Below are positions 30,221-41,228 of a stretch of 44,370 bases of DNA, piece by piece. Every line of letters starts with the position of its first letter. The first letter of the stretch is position 1. Both the position numbers and the translations under genes were made by a program. This DNA is from an uncultured Bacilli bacterium (lineage in GTDB: Bacteria > Bacillota_I > Bacilli_A > RF39 > UBA660): contig CANRBB010000003.1 of NCBI GenBank assembly GCA_947628745.1, forward strand, positions 1 to 44,370, given 5' to 3'. The notes beneath the pieces were generated by a model, which was given only the letters and a program-made list of their open reading frames with translations, was not told the DNA's origin and ran no database searches.

Positions 30221-31681
30221 ATGGTAAAAAATAAATCATTATTAAAAAATTCAATAGCAAATATTTGTTATAAGTTGTTAAACATTATATTTCCACTTAT
30301 AACTGTAACATATATTTCTAGAATTTTATTAGCTGATGGTGTAGGCAAAGTATCTTATGCTCAAAATATTGTTTCATATTTTACTATGTTTGCAATATTG
30401 GGAATGCCTTCATATGGTACCAGAGAGATTGCAAAATTAAAGAATAATGATAAAGAAAAAAATAAAACATTTTCTGAGCTTTTTATGATAAATTTAATAA
30501 GTACATTATTGTTCTCTATACTATATATTATAGTCATAAATTCTTTCGAAATTTTTTATTCAAGAATTTGGATATATTATTCCGTTGGTTTGACATTGTT
30601 TTTAAATATATTTAATATTGACTGGTTTTATCAAGGAGAAGAAGAATATAGCTATATTGCTTTACGCTCTTTCTTCATAAAAATTATATCAGTAATTTGT
30701 ATATTTACTTTTGTTAAAAGTCGCAATGATGTCTTACAATATGCAGTTATTGTTAGCTTAGGAACTGTCGGAAATTACATTTTGAATGTTCTTAATTTAA
30801 GAAATAAAGTAAAGTTTAGCTTAAAAGATATACAAATGACCAGGCATTTGAAATCATTACTTATCCTAACAGCCTCTTCTGTTGCGATAGAATTGTATAC
30901 AGCTATGGATATAACTATGATAGGTATCATGTGTACAGACAAAGAGGTTGGATATTATTCTAATGCTCTAAAAATAATTAACATATCACAAAGCGTTATC
31001 TCCGCAATGGGTGCTGTTTTATTGCCAAGATTAAGTTTATATCATGCAGAAGGAAAACAAGAAAAGTTTGACTCTTTGGTTAACAAATCTTTAAAATATT
31101 TAATGATTTTGGCTATTCCTTCTGCCATCGGTTTATTCTTTACTGCTAACTTAATAATACAAGTATTATTTGGACCTTCATTCTTGAATGCAATAAATAC
31201 ATTGAGGATATTATCCCTAACACTTCCAATATTAGTAATAAATGTACTCTTTGGTATTCAATGCCTGATACCTATGGGGATGGAGAAAAAATATTTAGTT
31301 ACTGTATGTTTGGGGGCTATTGTAAATCTTATATTAAATCCAGTTTTAATTTTATATTTCAAAAATGAAGGCGCTGCAATTGCTTCCTTAATTAGTGAAA
31401 GTATTGTTGCACTCTCAACCATTTATTTTGTAAAGAAAAAGATAAATATAACAATTGAAAAAGAATATGTAATTTCATTAACTATATCTTCTATAATTAT
31501 GATATTATGTATAAAAATAATTGACTTTTTAACTTTTAATAATACAATAAAACTGGTTGCTTTAATAGTAATAGCCGCACTTATTTATATTATTTGTTTA
31601 CTAATAATGAAAAATAAATATGTTATTGAAATTATTGACAAAATTACAAAAATATTTCGTAAAAAGGAGAAATTGAGATGA
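30221..31681 (+). CDS. Polysaccharide flippase (Wzx/MATE-like)
   Basis: LLKNSIANICYKLLNIIFPLITVTYISRILLADGVGKVSYAQNIVSYF; multi-TM. Confidence 0.9.
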   Translation: MVKNKSLLKNSIANICYKLLNIIFPLITVTYISRILLADGVGKVSYAQNIVSYFTMFAILGMPSYGTREIAKLKNNDKEKNKTFSELFMINLISTLLFSILYIIVINSFEIFYSRIWIYYSVGLTLFLNIFNIDWFYQGEEEYSYIALRSFFIKIISVICIFTFVKSRNDVLQYAVIVSLGTVGNYILNVLNLRNKVKFSLKDIQMTRHLKSLLILTASSVAIELYTAMDITMIGIMCTDKEVGYYSNALKIINISQSVISAMGAVLLPRLSLYHAEGKQEKFDSLVNKSLKYLMILAIPSAIGLFFTANLIIQVLFGPSFLNAINTLRILSLTLPILVINVLFGIQCLIPMGMEKKYLVTVCLGAIVNLILNPVLILYFKNEGAAIASLISESIVALSTIYFVKKKINITIEKEYVISLTISSIIMILCIKIIDFLTFNNTIKLVALIVIAALIYIICLLIMKNKYVIEIIDKITKIFRKKEKLR

Positions 31682-33303
31682 AAAAATTAATAATACCTAC
31701 TGCTAAAATCGTTGATAAGGAACTGCAAAATATTGGAGAATTACCTCCAGTTATTTATCCAATTAATGATCAAATTGTGTTTGATTATCTTTATCATCAA
31801 TATAAAGACAAGGTTTCTGAAATTGATTTAATATGTTATGAAAAAAAAGAACTTGTAAAAAGTAAACTTAAATCCTTCCCTGACGATAAAATAAAAGTAA
31901 TAGAATTAAGTAATATTGAAAGCCTTGGTAGAAGCATTTATGAAGGAATAAAAAATACTACCGTTCCAATAATTATAAATTTAGGGGATACAATAATAGA
32001 AGATAATTTAACTGAAGAAGATAAAGATGCCTTCTTTTATAGTGAAGAATATTTATCTCCTACTTGGACATATTTCAACATGAATGATGGAGTATTATTA
32101 GACATATATGATAAATCATTAGAAGAAAAAAAGATAAAAGGTAAAATATTCACTGGCGTTTTTCAGATACTAGATACAGTATATTTTACAAAATGTCTTG
32201 AAGATGCCTTTAATAGTGCTAATAATGATATTGGAAGCTTCTATATTGCTTTGCGCAAATATAGCGAAAAATACAGATTTAAGGCAATAAAGACAGATAA
32301 TTGGTTTGATATAGGTCACTTAGATAAGTATTACAATTCAAAATTAGAAGTAAGGTCAAGAGAGTTTAATCATATTCATATTGATAAAAATAGAGGAATT
32401 TTAAAGAAATATAGTGATGACAAAGATAAATTTATTGGTGAAATTAAATGGTATTTAAAGTTACCAGCTAATTTGGAATATTCTAGGCCAAGAATATTTA
32501 ACTATTCTTTATCTTACGATAATCCATATGTTGAAATGGAATACTACGCTTATCACACTGTCCACGAATTATTCTTATATGGAGATTTAAAATACAAGCA
32601 ATGGGAAGACGTTTTCAAAAGAATTAAGTTTATTTGCACAGATTATGCAAAATACAAAGTTGCAGATGACAATATAATTTCTTCATTAAAAAATATGTAT
32701 TTGGATAAGACTATTGAAAGATTAAATAAGTTAAGAACTGATGACAACTTCAAAATATTTTTCGATAATGAAATATATATAAATAATATTAAATACAATT
32801 CGCTTAATAACATCATTGAAAAATTAAAAGAAGTTATTCCTAAAATGTTATATAATATTGATAATTTTAATATTATTCATGGAGATTTATGTTTTGCTAA
32901 TATTATGATAGATAATAATCTTTCTTTCATAAAAGTAATTGATCCAAGAGGAAAGTTTGGAAAGTATGATATTTATGGCGATGAAAGATATGAATTAGCC
33001 AAATTATTTCATAGCGTTGATGGAAAATACGATTACATTATAAAAAATATGTTTGAGATAAATCGTGAAAATAATAGAATAGATTATAAATTAAGTGAAG
33101 ATAATTTGGATTTTAGTTTATATGAATTATTAATTAAAACTTTTGATATAAAAACAGAAAAATTAAAAGAGATTGAATTAATTGAATCTTTGTTATTCCT
33201 AAGCATGATACCATTACATAACGAGAGTTTAAATCATCAATTAGCCATGTTATCCACTGGAATACAAATATTAGATAGAGTAGTAGATATTAAGGAGGAC
33301 TAG
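31678..33303 (+). CDS. Nucleotidyltransferase-like plus APH/choline-kinase-like fusion protein
   Basis: N-terminal LGDTII...KIFTGVFQI...WFDIGHLDKYYNSK (NTP-transferase-like); C-terminal NIIHGDLCFANIMIDNNLSFIKVIDPRGKFG (APH catalytic loop). Confidence 0.65.
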   Translation: MKKLIIPTAKIVDKELQNIGELPPVIYPINDQIVFDYLYHQYKDKVSEIDLICYEKKELVKSKLKSFPDDKIKVIELSNIESLGRSIYEGIKNTTVPIIINLGDTIIEDNLTEEDKDAFFYSEEYLSPTWTYFNMNDGVLLDIYDKSLEEKKIKGKIFTGVFQILDTVYFTKCLEDAFNSANNDIGSFYIALRKYSEKYRFKAIKTDNWFDIGHLDKYYNSKLEVRSREFNHIHIDKNRGILKKYSDDKDKFIGEIKWYLKLPANLEYSRPRIFNYSLSYDNPYVEMEYYAYHTVHELFLYGDLKYKQWEDVFKRIKFICTDYAKYKVADDNIISSLKNMYLDKTIERLNKLRTDDNFKIFFDNEIYINNIKYNSLNNIIEKLKEVIPKMLYNIDNFNIIHGDLCFANIMIDNNLSFIKVIDPRGKFGKYDIYGDERYELAKLFHSVDGKYDYIIKNMFEINRENNRIDYKLSEDNLDFSLYELLIKTFDIKTEKLKEIELIESLLFLSMIPLHNESLNHQLAMLSTGIQILDRVVDIKED

Positions 33304-33305
33304 AG

Positions 33306-33716
33306 ATGAAAGATTTAATATATGAAGATTACTCATTTGTGTTTGATATAGATGGAACAATTTGCCCTATCAAGAAAAAAGAAGAAAGATATGAGGATTT
33401 GGTTCCATATAATAATGTTGTTGAAAAAATAAGATATTATAAAGAAAGAGGAGCCTATATTATTTTGTTTACATCAAGAAATATGAATTCATATTCTGGA
33501 AATCTTGGTGTAATTAATAAAAAAACAGCTAAGATTATTTTAGAATGGTTAGATAAATGGGATATTCCATATGATGAAATAATATATGGAAAACCATGGC
33601 CTGGACACAAAGGATTCTATGTGGACGATAGAACGATAAGGCCAGATGAATTTCTAACAAAAAATGTGGAAGAGCTCAATAATATATGTGAGTCTTCTAG
33701 GGACCAATCAAAATAA
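33306..33716 (+). CDS. HAD-superfamily hydrolase of capsule biosynthesis
   Basis: FVFDIDGTICPIKKKEERYEDLVPYNNVVEKIRYYKERGAYIILFTSRN, GYVDDRTI-like KGFYVDDRTIRPDEF. Confidence 0.8.
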   Translation: MKDLIYEDYSFVFDIDGTICPIKKKEERYEDLVPYNNVVEKIRYYKERGAYIILFTSRNMNSYSGNLGVINKKTAKIILEWLDKWDIPYDEIIYGKPWPGHKGFYVDDRTIRPDEFLTKNVEELNNICESSRDQSK

Positions 33717-33732
33717 AGTAGGAGGAATAATA

Positions 33733-34473
33733 ATGAATGTAGTTATAACAATGGCTGGACTTGGCTCTAGGTTTCAAAAAGCTGGATATCAAGTACCAAA
33801 ATTTATGATTGAAGCGAAAGGTAAGACATTATTTGAATGGTCAATGCTAAGCTTATCTGATTTCAATAAAATAGAAAATGTAAAATATATTTTTATCGTT
33901 AGAAAAGAAACAAATTCAAGTGAATTTATAAAAAATACAATGAAAAAATTTGGAGTAGATAACATAGATATAATTGAAATAGATTATTTAACAGATGGAC
34001 AAGCAACAACAGCTATTTTAGCAAAACAGTTTTGGAATGAAAATGAAGAATTAGTTGTCTATAATATAGATACTTACGTTGAGCCTGATTGCATTAAATA
34101 CTCTGAGATAACAGGAGATGGATTTATTCCTTGCTTTAATGCTCCTGGAGACCATTGGTCATTTGTTCGCTTAGACGAAAATGGAAATGCTGTTGAGGTA
34201 AGAGAAAAAGAGCGAATTTCTGACAATTGCACAATTGGATTATATTATTTTAAATCTTGTAAACTATACGAAGATTTATACAATGAATATTATTGTAACG
34301 ACAACCACCTAGAAAAGAATGAAAAATACATTGCACCTATATATAACTATATGATTGAAAAAGGAATGCAAGTTAATATAAGTAAAATTCCATATAATAA
34401 GGTTCACGTTCTAGGAACACCAAAAGAATTAAATGATTTTCTAGTTGAGGAAAACATAAGCAATGAAAGCTAA
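33733..34473 (+). CDS. Sugar/alditol-phosphate nucleotidyltransferase-like
   Basis: MNVVITMAGLGSRFQKAGYQVPKFMIEAKGKTLFEWSM; start trimmed to ATG 33733 behind taggagg. Confidence 0.85.
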   Translation: MNVVITMAGLGSRFQKAGYQVPKFMIEAKGKTLFEWSMLSLSDFNKIENVKYIFIVRKETNSSEFIKNTMKKFGVDNIDIIEIDYLTDGQATTAILAKQFWNENEELVVYNIDTYVEPDCIKYSEITGDGFIPCFNAPGDHWSFVRLDENGNAVEVREKERISDNCTIGLYYFKSCKLYEDLYNEYYCNDNHLEKNEKYIAPIYNYMIEKGMQVNISKIPYNKVHVLGTPKELNDFLVEENISNES

Positions 34474-35650
34474 AAAGCCAATAGTTATTATTACTTATGC
34501 CACAAGGTGGTCGTATTTTCAATGGTTTTTGTTAGGTCTTTACGAGTTAGAGAAGGCTGGGAAAATAAAATTAAGATTTAAATTATCTCCAACGAGCTAT
34601 ATTAGATCAAATAGATACACATACAAGATTGGACAAAAATTAAAAATATTTAAAGCTGATAGTTATAATATGTATGGCTATGTAAAGTTCGATAAAAATA
34701 ATATAAAAAAATTCTGTATTGATAGTGCAGATGCACCGTATTTATTTCATTCAAAAGATTTAGATAATGTTGATTGCTACTTCAAAATGCAATGTCCAAT
34801 TGATTTGGATAAAGACGGTTTTGCTCTTACAGATAAAGTAATAGTTCCTTGGCTAGATCATCTTCACGTAGAAGAAAAGAAATCAGTTTTTATAGCAAAA
34901 GCTAAGGGTGAGCGAAGAAGATGTAATAATTTTAAGAAAAATCTTCATAAAATTAAACCTTTAATGATTGGTGCTAGGCGATTAAGTGATGGTATAAGTT
35001 ATCACCAATTAAAAAAAGGATATGAGAATTATCTAAAGGACCGGAATATTAATAAAACAAAAAAGGTAATGTGTTACTTTGGCGATACTAAAGGTCCAGT
35101 ACCTACCAAGAATGTTATTAAACCTGATTATGATGCCGAGTCTGATATTATGGGGTTTTATGCACAAGAGTTTTCACATCCCAATGAAAAAAGGGCAAGG
35201 GTAGCTGAAATAGTTGGTAGTTTTGGAAATGATTATGATGCTCGAGTAATAAGAAATGGAAACTCCGATTCAAATCAGCAAAAAAATAAAGACTTAATTA
35301 TTCCGTTAAAGGATTTTTGTGAACACATATCAAAATTCCAATATAACTGTAATGTATCAGGTTATAGACTTAGTATTCCCAATAGATTTATCGAAAGTTT
35401 TATAGTGGGTACGGGTATTATTACTGATAAGCTTTCTGTAAAATGGTATCTTCCATTTGATAAGTATGAGGTTATTGAAACTGTGAAAATGGGTTATTAT
35501 AAGATAGATAGTATAGATTGGGAAAAATTTACAGAAGATGTAAAAAACATAAAAACTTCAAATCCACAAAAAGTTGTATCATGCTTTGAAGAAAAATGGA
35601 AACCTATCAAAGTAGCCGAGTATATGTTAAATGAAATATACAATGCTTAA
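34463..35650 (+). CDS. Uncharacterised capsule-locus protein, possibly an exostosin-like glycosyltransferase
   Basis: ORF overlapping upstream gene; no confidently recognised motif. Confidence 0.4.
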   Translation: MKAKKPIVIITYATRWSYFQWFLLGLYELEKAGKIKLRFKLSPTSYIRSNRYTYKIGQKLKIFKADSYNMYGYVKFDKNNIKKFCIDSADAPYLFHSKDLDNVDCYFKMQCPIDLDKDGFALTDKVIVPWLDHLHVEEKKSVFIAKAKGERRRCNNFKKNLHKIKPLMIGARRLSDGISYHQLKKGYENYLKDRNINKTKKVMCYFGDTKGPVPTKNVIKPDYDAESDIMGFYAQEFSHPNEKRARVAEIVGSFGNDYDARVIRNGNSDSNQQKNKDLIIPLKDFCEHISKFQYNCNVSGYRLSIPNRFIESFIVGTGIITDKLSVKWYLPFDKYEVIETVKMGYYKIDSIDWEKFTEDVKNIKTSNPQKVVSCFEEKWKPIKVAEYMLNEIYNA

Positions 35651-35990
35651 TTTTATATCAGAAAAAATTGTAAAAATACTCCAACCTTGAAATCTTAAGA
35701 GTAATAGCTATATGATGTATATAATATTTTCCATATATTTTAAGAAGTATTTCTAAAATTGATACTTTGACTTTAAATAATAATATAACAAAAATGTTAT
35801 GAATATTTGAATAACTAGCAATCGGCTCATTTTTAGAATTATTATTCTACAACTCTATTCTTGCAGTCTTAACTATATTTTTGGGAAATACTTCTATAAA
35901 TTTATAAAAATTTTACATTGTTAAAATGTCAATTAATGTTACAGATCTAAAATCTGAAACAAAATCTGTAAATAATTAGGAGCTTGATTC

Positions 35991-37400
35991 ATGATGAAAA
36001 AGATAAATAAAAAAATGTTAGCAATAAGTTTGTTAATAATTGCAATATCCATATTATCAATTACGAATGGTAGCATGTGGTTTGATGAGATATGTCGTGT
36101 TGTTGATGCTATAGAAGGTAGCCTTTCCAACACAATTAAGACTGGCTTAAGTTTTGCACAACCTGGTTATCTTCTATATATGTATTTATGGGAAAGAATT
36201 ACATTGGGAAATAGTATCGAATTTGTTATTAGATGTAGTAATTTAGTATTTGTACCAATCGCTATCTACTATGCATATCAAATAGTAAAAGCAAAAAAAT
36301 GGAATATATGGACAATACTTTTATTCTTTATTCACCCAATGTTTGTATACTATATGAATGAAGCAACCCCATATATAATAGTATACTCATTATCACTTGC
36401 TTACACTTACTATGTATTTTTTTCTAAAGATTTTAATTCTAAGGAAAATATATTAAAAATAAATATCATATACCTATTGGGAGTATTTATACATTTTATT
36501 TTTGGATTTATTATAATTCCATATATAGTAAAATGTTTATTTGAAAATTATAAAAATAAAGCAATAATTAAAAGCCACATCATAATATTACTATTATTTT
36601 CAATAATATATGCACCCCTTTTAATCGTATATATGCTTAATTTAGTACACGTAACTACAGGTTTCGGTATAAAAAATATAGCCTATATTATATATTCATT
36701 TATAGGAATGGCAGGTGTAGGATTATCAAGAAATGATTTAAGAGCACTCAACTTTAATAAAATAAGTAATATTCAAATTATTCTACTAATTATAATGCTA
36801 TTAACTTGTATATGTATATCATATCTAATTATTAAGAATATAAAGAAGATAATAAAAGCGGAGAAGATATATCTAATATGTATAATTATATATTTTGCCA
36901 TAATATTTATAATAGGAGCAGCAATTCAATTTGGAGCTTATGAAAGACACTGTTACACTATATTCCCCTTGTTTCTTATCACTTTAATAGATATCACACA
37001 CATTATATTAAATGATAAAAATAAAGTTTTATTTGTACTATACATCATATTACTGATATATTCATCTTTGAACATTAGATTTAACTATTACTATAGATGT
37101 GATGATTACAAGGGTGTGTACAATTATATAAAAAGTAATAAAGAAAATATTGACTATCTAATAGTGAATTACAATACAGATATATATGATATATCTTATG
37201 TCTATGATAAAAAACATATTCTAAAAGCTCGTAAAGACAATAAGTTAATGAAAGAATTTGAAAAAAGAAAAGATGCAACATTAATTTTATTTGAGAAAAA
37301 TAGTAGTGAATATATATTTAGTTTTTATGATAATAAAGCTAGTTATAAAATAGATGACCAATTTAACTCATTTAAAATAATTAAACACAACAAACAGTAA
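35991..37400 (+). CDS. GT-C type membrane glycosyltransferase (PMT/ArnT-like)
   Basis: Multi-TM; early luminal acidic pair MWFDEICRVVDAIEG, FAQPGYLLYMYLWERI, hydrophilic C-terminal domain. Confidence 0.6.
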   Translation: MMKKINKKMLAISLLIIAISILSITNGSMWFDEICRVVDAIEGSLSNTIKTGLSFAQPGYLLYMYLWERITLGNSIEFVIRCSNLVFVPIAIYYAYQIVKAKKWNIWTILLFFIHPMFVYYMNEATPYIIVYSLSLAYTYYVFFSKDFNSKENILKINIIYLLGVFIHFIFGFIIIPYIVKCLFENYKNKAIIKSHIIILLLFSIIYAPLLIVYMLNLVHVTTGFGIKNIAYIIYSFIGMAGVGLSRNDLRALNFNKISNIQIILLIIMLLTCICISYLIIKNIKKIIKAEKIYLICIIIYFAIIFIIGAAIQFGAYERHCYTIFPLFLITLIDITHIILNDKNKVLFVLYIILLIYSSLNIRFNYYYRCDDYKGVYNYIKSNKENIDYLIVNYNTDIYDISYVYDKKHILKARKDNKLMKEFEKRKDATLILFEKNSSEYIFSFYDNKASYKIDDQFNSFKIIKHNKQ

Positions 37401-37627
37401 ATAATTAAAAATTAGAGAAAAATTAATTAAAGAAACCATTTCAAAAGCACAAGGGGAAAATTTAAATTCTTATAATTTGAATTATAAAAAATGAAGTTAT
37501 ATTCTATATTAAAAGAAATTATCCTAAAAGTAGTATTATACTAGCATTTATAAAATAGTCTTATTTAATAGTTTATTGATTTTATACATTTTACTATTAT
37601 ATGTTTTAAAATAGGAGGCTACATAAT

Positions 37628-38707
37628 ATGAGTTTAGATGAAAAACGCAAATTAGTTGAAATAGATAAAAAGTATACACATAAATCCATAAAGAACATAC
37701 CAAGTTTAGACATTGCAAAGTTTTTAATGGCAATTATGGTAGTAGCAATTCATACTGAACCATTAATTGAATTTAGCAATATTAACAATATATATATATA
37801 TAAATTATCTAAAATCTTTGAAGCAACAGCGGTACCTTTCTTCTCTATAACCAGCGCATATTTATTATATTCAAAATATCGTAAAAATAATAATGATATT
37901 TCAGTTATAAAAGAATATTTAATTAAGATGACTAAATTATATATTATATGGAGTTTGATTTATTTACCATTTGCAATATATGAATATTCAACTGGTTCAA
38001 AATCTTTAATAGCTAATACAATTATATATATAAGAAATTTTATTACAACAGGTCAGCATTATTATTCATGGCCACTATGGTATCTTTTATCTTCTATATA
38101 TAGTATTTTTCTAAGCTACATCATTATAAAAAGAAAACAGTTGAAAAATACCACTCAAAAACTTTTACTTATAGGGATTTTATTTTTTCTTTTAGGAGAG
38201 TTGGTTGATTATCTTATAACAAATATTTCATCTTTTCAAGGAAATAGTGCCTTATACCATATTACTTTAATTATTAAATATACATTCGTAAATGGAAAAT
38301 TATTAAAAAATTTTATATATTTTCCTATTGGGATGATTTTAACTAACTTTAATATTCAGCCCAAAAAAATACTATTAATTTTAAGTGTTACTATATTTGT
38401 GTTCTTTTCATATTATACAAATTTTTCATTTTTGATTGTTATAATATCTACACTTATATTCTTGATAATTATTAATACTAAACTAAAAACACGAATAATG
38501 TATAAATATTTAAGAAGATCGAGTATTATTATATATTTTACCCATATGATATTTTTCTTTATCTGGTCTATGATAGTTGGAACAGAAAACTGTTGTGGAA
38601 TTGCCGGTTTTATTTTTACCATACTTGGAAGTATAACTTTATCAATTATAATTTGCAATATAGATTGTAATAGTAAAAACAGGTTGTTACATTTATTAAA
38701 TTTATGA
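37628..38707 (+). CDS. Acyltransferase-3 family membrane O-acyltransferase
   Basis: IKNIPSLDIAKFLMAIMVVAIHTEPL, IYFTHMIFF; multi-TM. Confidence 0.85.
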   Translation: MSLDEKRKLVEIDKKYTHKSIKNIPSLDIAKFLMAIMVVAIHTEPLIEFSNINNIYIYKLSKIFEATAVPFFSITSAYLLYSKYRKNNNDISVIKEYLIKMTKLYIIWSLIYLPFAIYEYSTGSKSLIANTIIYIRNFITTGQHYYSWPLWYLLSSIYSIFLSYIIIKRKQLKNTTQKLLLIGILFFLLGELVDYLITNISSFQGNSALYHITLIIKYTFVNGKLLKNFIYFPIGMILTNFNIQPKKILLILSVTIFVFFSYYTNFSFLIVIISTLIFLIIINTKLKTRIMYKYLRRSSIIIYFTHMIFFFIWSMIVGTENCCGIAGFIFTILGSITLSIIICNIDCNSKNRLLHLLNL

Positions 38708-39019
38708 TTGAATAATAAGAATGAGTTGTATAAAAAGAACTACTCAAAAAGTATTAAAGAATAAAACTTATATTTAGATTTTTGGATTATTATATAATTA
38801 AAACCAATCAAATATATTTTATAAGATTATTAAAAATATTATCATGACATTCAAAGTAAGAATATAAAAACATTTAAGTCTTATAAAAAGAAACAAAAAG
38901 CGCAACAACACTGATAATTGTCTTTCTTTAATTGTCTGTATGAAAAGAAATTTAGTATATAACAAATTATTTAAATTAATAATATTACAGTAATAATTAA
39001 TCAAAAGAGGTGATATAGT

Positions 39020-39490
39020 CTGAAAAAAGCATTAATAATAATTATTATTGGATGGTTAACACTAATTTTTCTCTTATCTAATCAAAATAATTTAGAGTCC
39101 AATAAATTAAGCACTAATGTAGTAACCAATTCTATTTACAATATATCTTCACTTTTTAATATAAGTATAAGCAAGCAAACTATTAATAATAAGGTGGAAA
39201 ATAATCTATTATATTTTAGAAAATTAGCCCATATGTTTGAATATTTTATATTAGAAACATTACTACTGATATTATTACATTATAATAATAAACTACATAA
39301 AAAAACATATATATTTACCATTATTTTGTGTACCTTAGTAGCTATAACTGATGAGTTACATCAATTGTTTATATCAGGAAGAAGTAGTAGACCAATAGAT
39401 GTGTTTATAGATTCAATTGGAGCTATAATAGCTGTGACTTTATATCATAAGTTGACTACAAAAAAGCATGTCAAGGCTAATTTAGATTAG
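39020..39490 (+). CDS. VanZ-like family protein, CTG start
   Basis: Frame of listed ORF 39194-39490 extends upstream as (M)KKALIIIIIGWLTLIFLLSNQNNLESNKLS...; RBS aGAGGTGA 6 nt before CTG 39020; FRKLAHMFEYFILETLL, ATDELHQLFISGRSSRPIDVFIDSIGAI. Confidence 0.75.
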   Translation: MKKALIIIIIGWLTLIFLLSNQNNLESNKLSTNVVTNSIYNISSLFNISISKQTINNKVENNLLYFRKLAHMFEYFILETLLLILLHYNNKLHKKTYIFTIILCTLVAITDELHQLFISGRSSRPIDVFIDSIGAIIAVTLYHKLTTKKHVKANLD

Positions 39491-39747
39491 GCTATTTTTT
39501 AGAAAACTTTTAAAATAAAACATATAATTTATTAAGCCCTTTTAGTTTATTATTCAGAAAATAAAAAGTATTTATTACACTAAAATATTTTGAATAGATA
39601 CCTAAATTACTTAAAAAACCGACAAAAATTGTCTAATATGTTTACAATCATAATTTCCTTTTGTTACAATCGAAGTATAGAAAGGAATTAATCAATCATA
39701 AAATTAACTGAAACATTTAAACAGATTGATTATACAAGTATTTATAT

Positions 39748-40872
39748 ATGAGTAGTTATGAACAAAAATTAAAATTAATAGTATTAAAAAGTGCTTTAGA
39801 ATTAGGTGATAAAATAGATAGTCACCTAGGAAAGTTATACGATACAAGTGAAACCTTTATTGTTCCTTCGCGTGAAACATGGTTTAATGATGGTCACGGT
39901 AAGGTTGAATTAATGGACTCTATTCGTGATAAGGATGTTTATATTTTAACTGATATAGGTAATTATGCAATGGAGTATGAAATGCATGGTTTTATCAATC
40001 ATACCTCACCTAATGACTTGGCAGCTCAATTAAAAGACACAATTGGTGCCTGTAAATGTCATACAGATAGATTATCAATCATCATGCCACTACTATATGC
40101 TGGAAGACAACATAGAAGAATTGGTCGAGAAGCTTTAACCTGTGCCACTTTTCTCCACGAATTAGATAGAGATTCCAGAGTTAATCGTTTAATAACCTTT
40201 GACGCACATGATGAAGGAGTCCAACAAGCTCTATTCCAAACAGAATTTGATAATTTTTTTGCTACTAATGTTATTCTTGAACAATTTATCAACAATACAG
40301 ATATTGAAACTTTAAAAAATATCGTCTTTGTTGCCCCAGACTTTGGTGCTACTGGACGTATGAATTTTTACCTAAACTCATTTAATAGTGAATTCATCAC
40401 TAAAGATGCAGGAAGTTTCTACAAAAGAAGAGACTATAACACTATAATTGATGGTAAAAATCCTATTATAGAACATTCCTATTCAGGAAATGAAAATATC
40501 AAAGGAACAACTGCTATCGTAGTAGATGACATGATAGCATCAGGTGGCTCCATGTTTGATGTTATTGATGAATTGAAGAAAAAAAAAGTAGAACATATTT
40601 ACTTAATAAGCACCTTTTCCTTATTCACTAAGGGTATTGATAAATTTAGAGAATATTACGACAAAAAGATGTTTGATGGGATTTACACAACTAATTTAAG
40701 TTATATTGATGAACAATATAAAAAAGAGGAATGGTTAAACGTTGTAGATTGTTCTGAATATATAGCCAAAATAATATATAATTTAAATCATAGTATGAGT
40801 ATTACAGAACTATTAAGAGACAAGAGTTATCCTTCAAAAATACTTGCTAAAAAATTTAATCAGAATAAATAA
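39748..40872 (+). CDS. Ribose-phosphate pyrophosphokinase (PRPP synthetase)-like
   Basis: LLYAGRQHRR, ITFDAHDEGVQ, FVAPDFGATGR, AIVVDDMIASGGSMFD PRPP loop. Confidence 0.85.
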   Translation: MSSYEQKLKLIVLKSALELGDKIDSHLGKLYDTSETFIVPSRETWFNDGHGKVELMDSIRDKDVYILTDIGNYAMEYEMHGFINHTSPNDLAAQLKDTIGACKCHTDRLSIIMPLLYAGRQHRRIGREALTCATFLHELDRDSRVNRLITFDAHDEGVQQALFQTEFDNFFATNVILEQFINNTDIETLKNIVFVAPDFGATGRMNFYLNSFNSEFITKDAGSFYKRRDYNTIIDGKNPIIEHSYSGNENIKGTTAIVVDDMIASGGSMFDVIDELKKKKVEHIYLISTFSLFTKGIDKFREYYDKKMFDGIYTTNLSYIDEQYKKEEWLNVVDCSEYIAKIIYNLNHSMSITELLRDKSYPSKILAKKFNQNK

Positions 40873-40874
40873 CT

Positions 40875-40898
40875 AAAGGCAGTTCATTCTGTCTTTTT
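40875..40898 (+). terminator. Terminator after PRPP synthetase-like gene
   Basis: AAAGGCAG-ttcatt-CTGTCTTT hairpin followed by TT. Confidence 0.6.
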
Positions 40899-41228
40899 AT
40901 ATTAAGAATTTATTTAAAGGAATTTATTACATTTCCCTTCAAAGCGTTTAATCGAACAACACATAAAAGATTTAGCACGTCAATAAGTAAAACAGTTGAT
41001 AAATTATGCTATTAAGTAGAGAAGAGTAAATTAAACTCATTATCCAAATTGTAGTGAGCAGACCTTTGCCAACCAATAATTGTTATTTACATTATCCCAT
41101 AATTTCCCATAATTGATTGATAATTATTTGACAATTTTTTTCTATACTTAAAATGTAAAAAGGAGGAGATGCCCATAAGGTTAGAAAAAAATATCAAATA
41201 ATGTTATACTACTATTGGTGGTGATAAT

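Noticed and set aside
37785-37802. TATATATA dinucleotide run in the second acyltransferase-3 gene
   Set aside because: Short and in frame; expected by composition.
41169-41201. Possible 10-codon leader peptide (MPIRLEKNIK) upstream of the response regulator
   Set aside because: Shine-Dalgarno sequence is too close to the ATG and no attenuator hairpin was evident; insufficient support.
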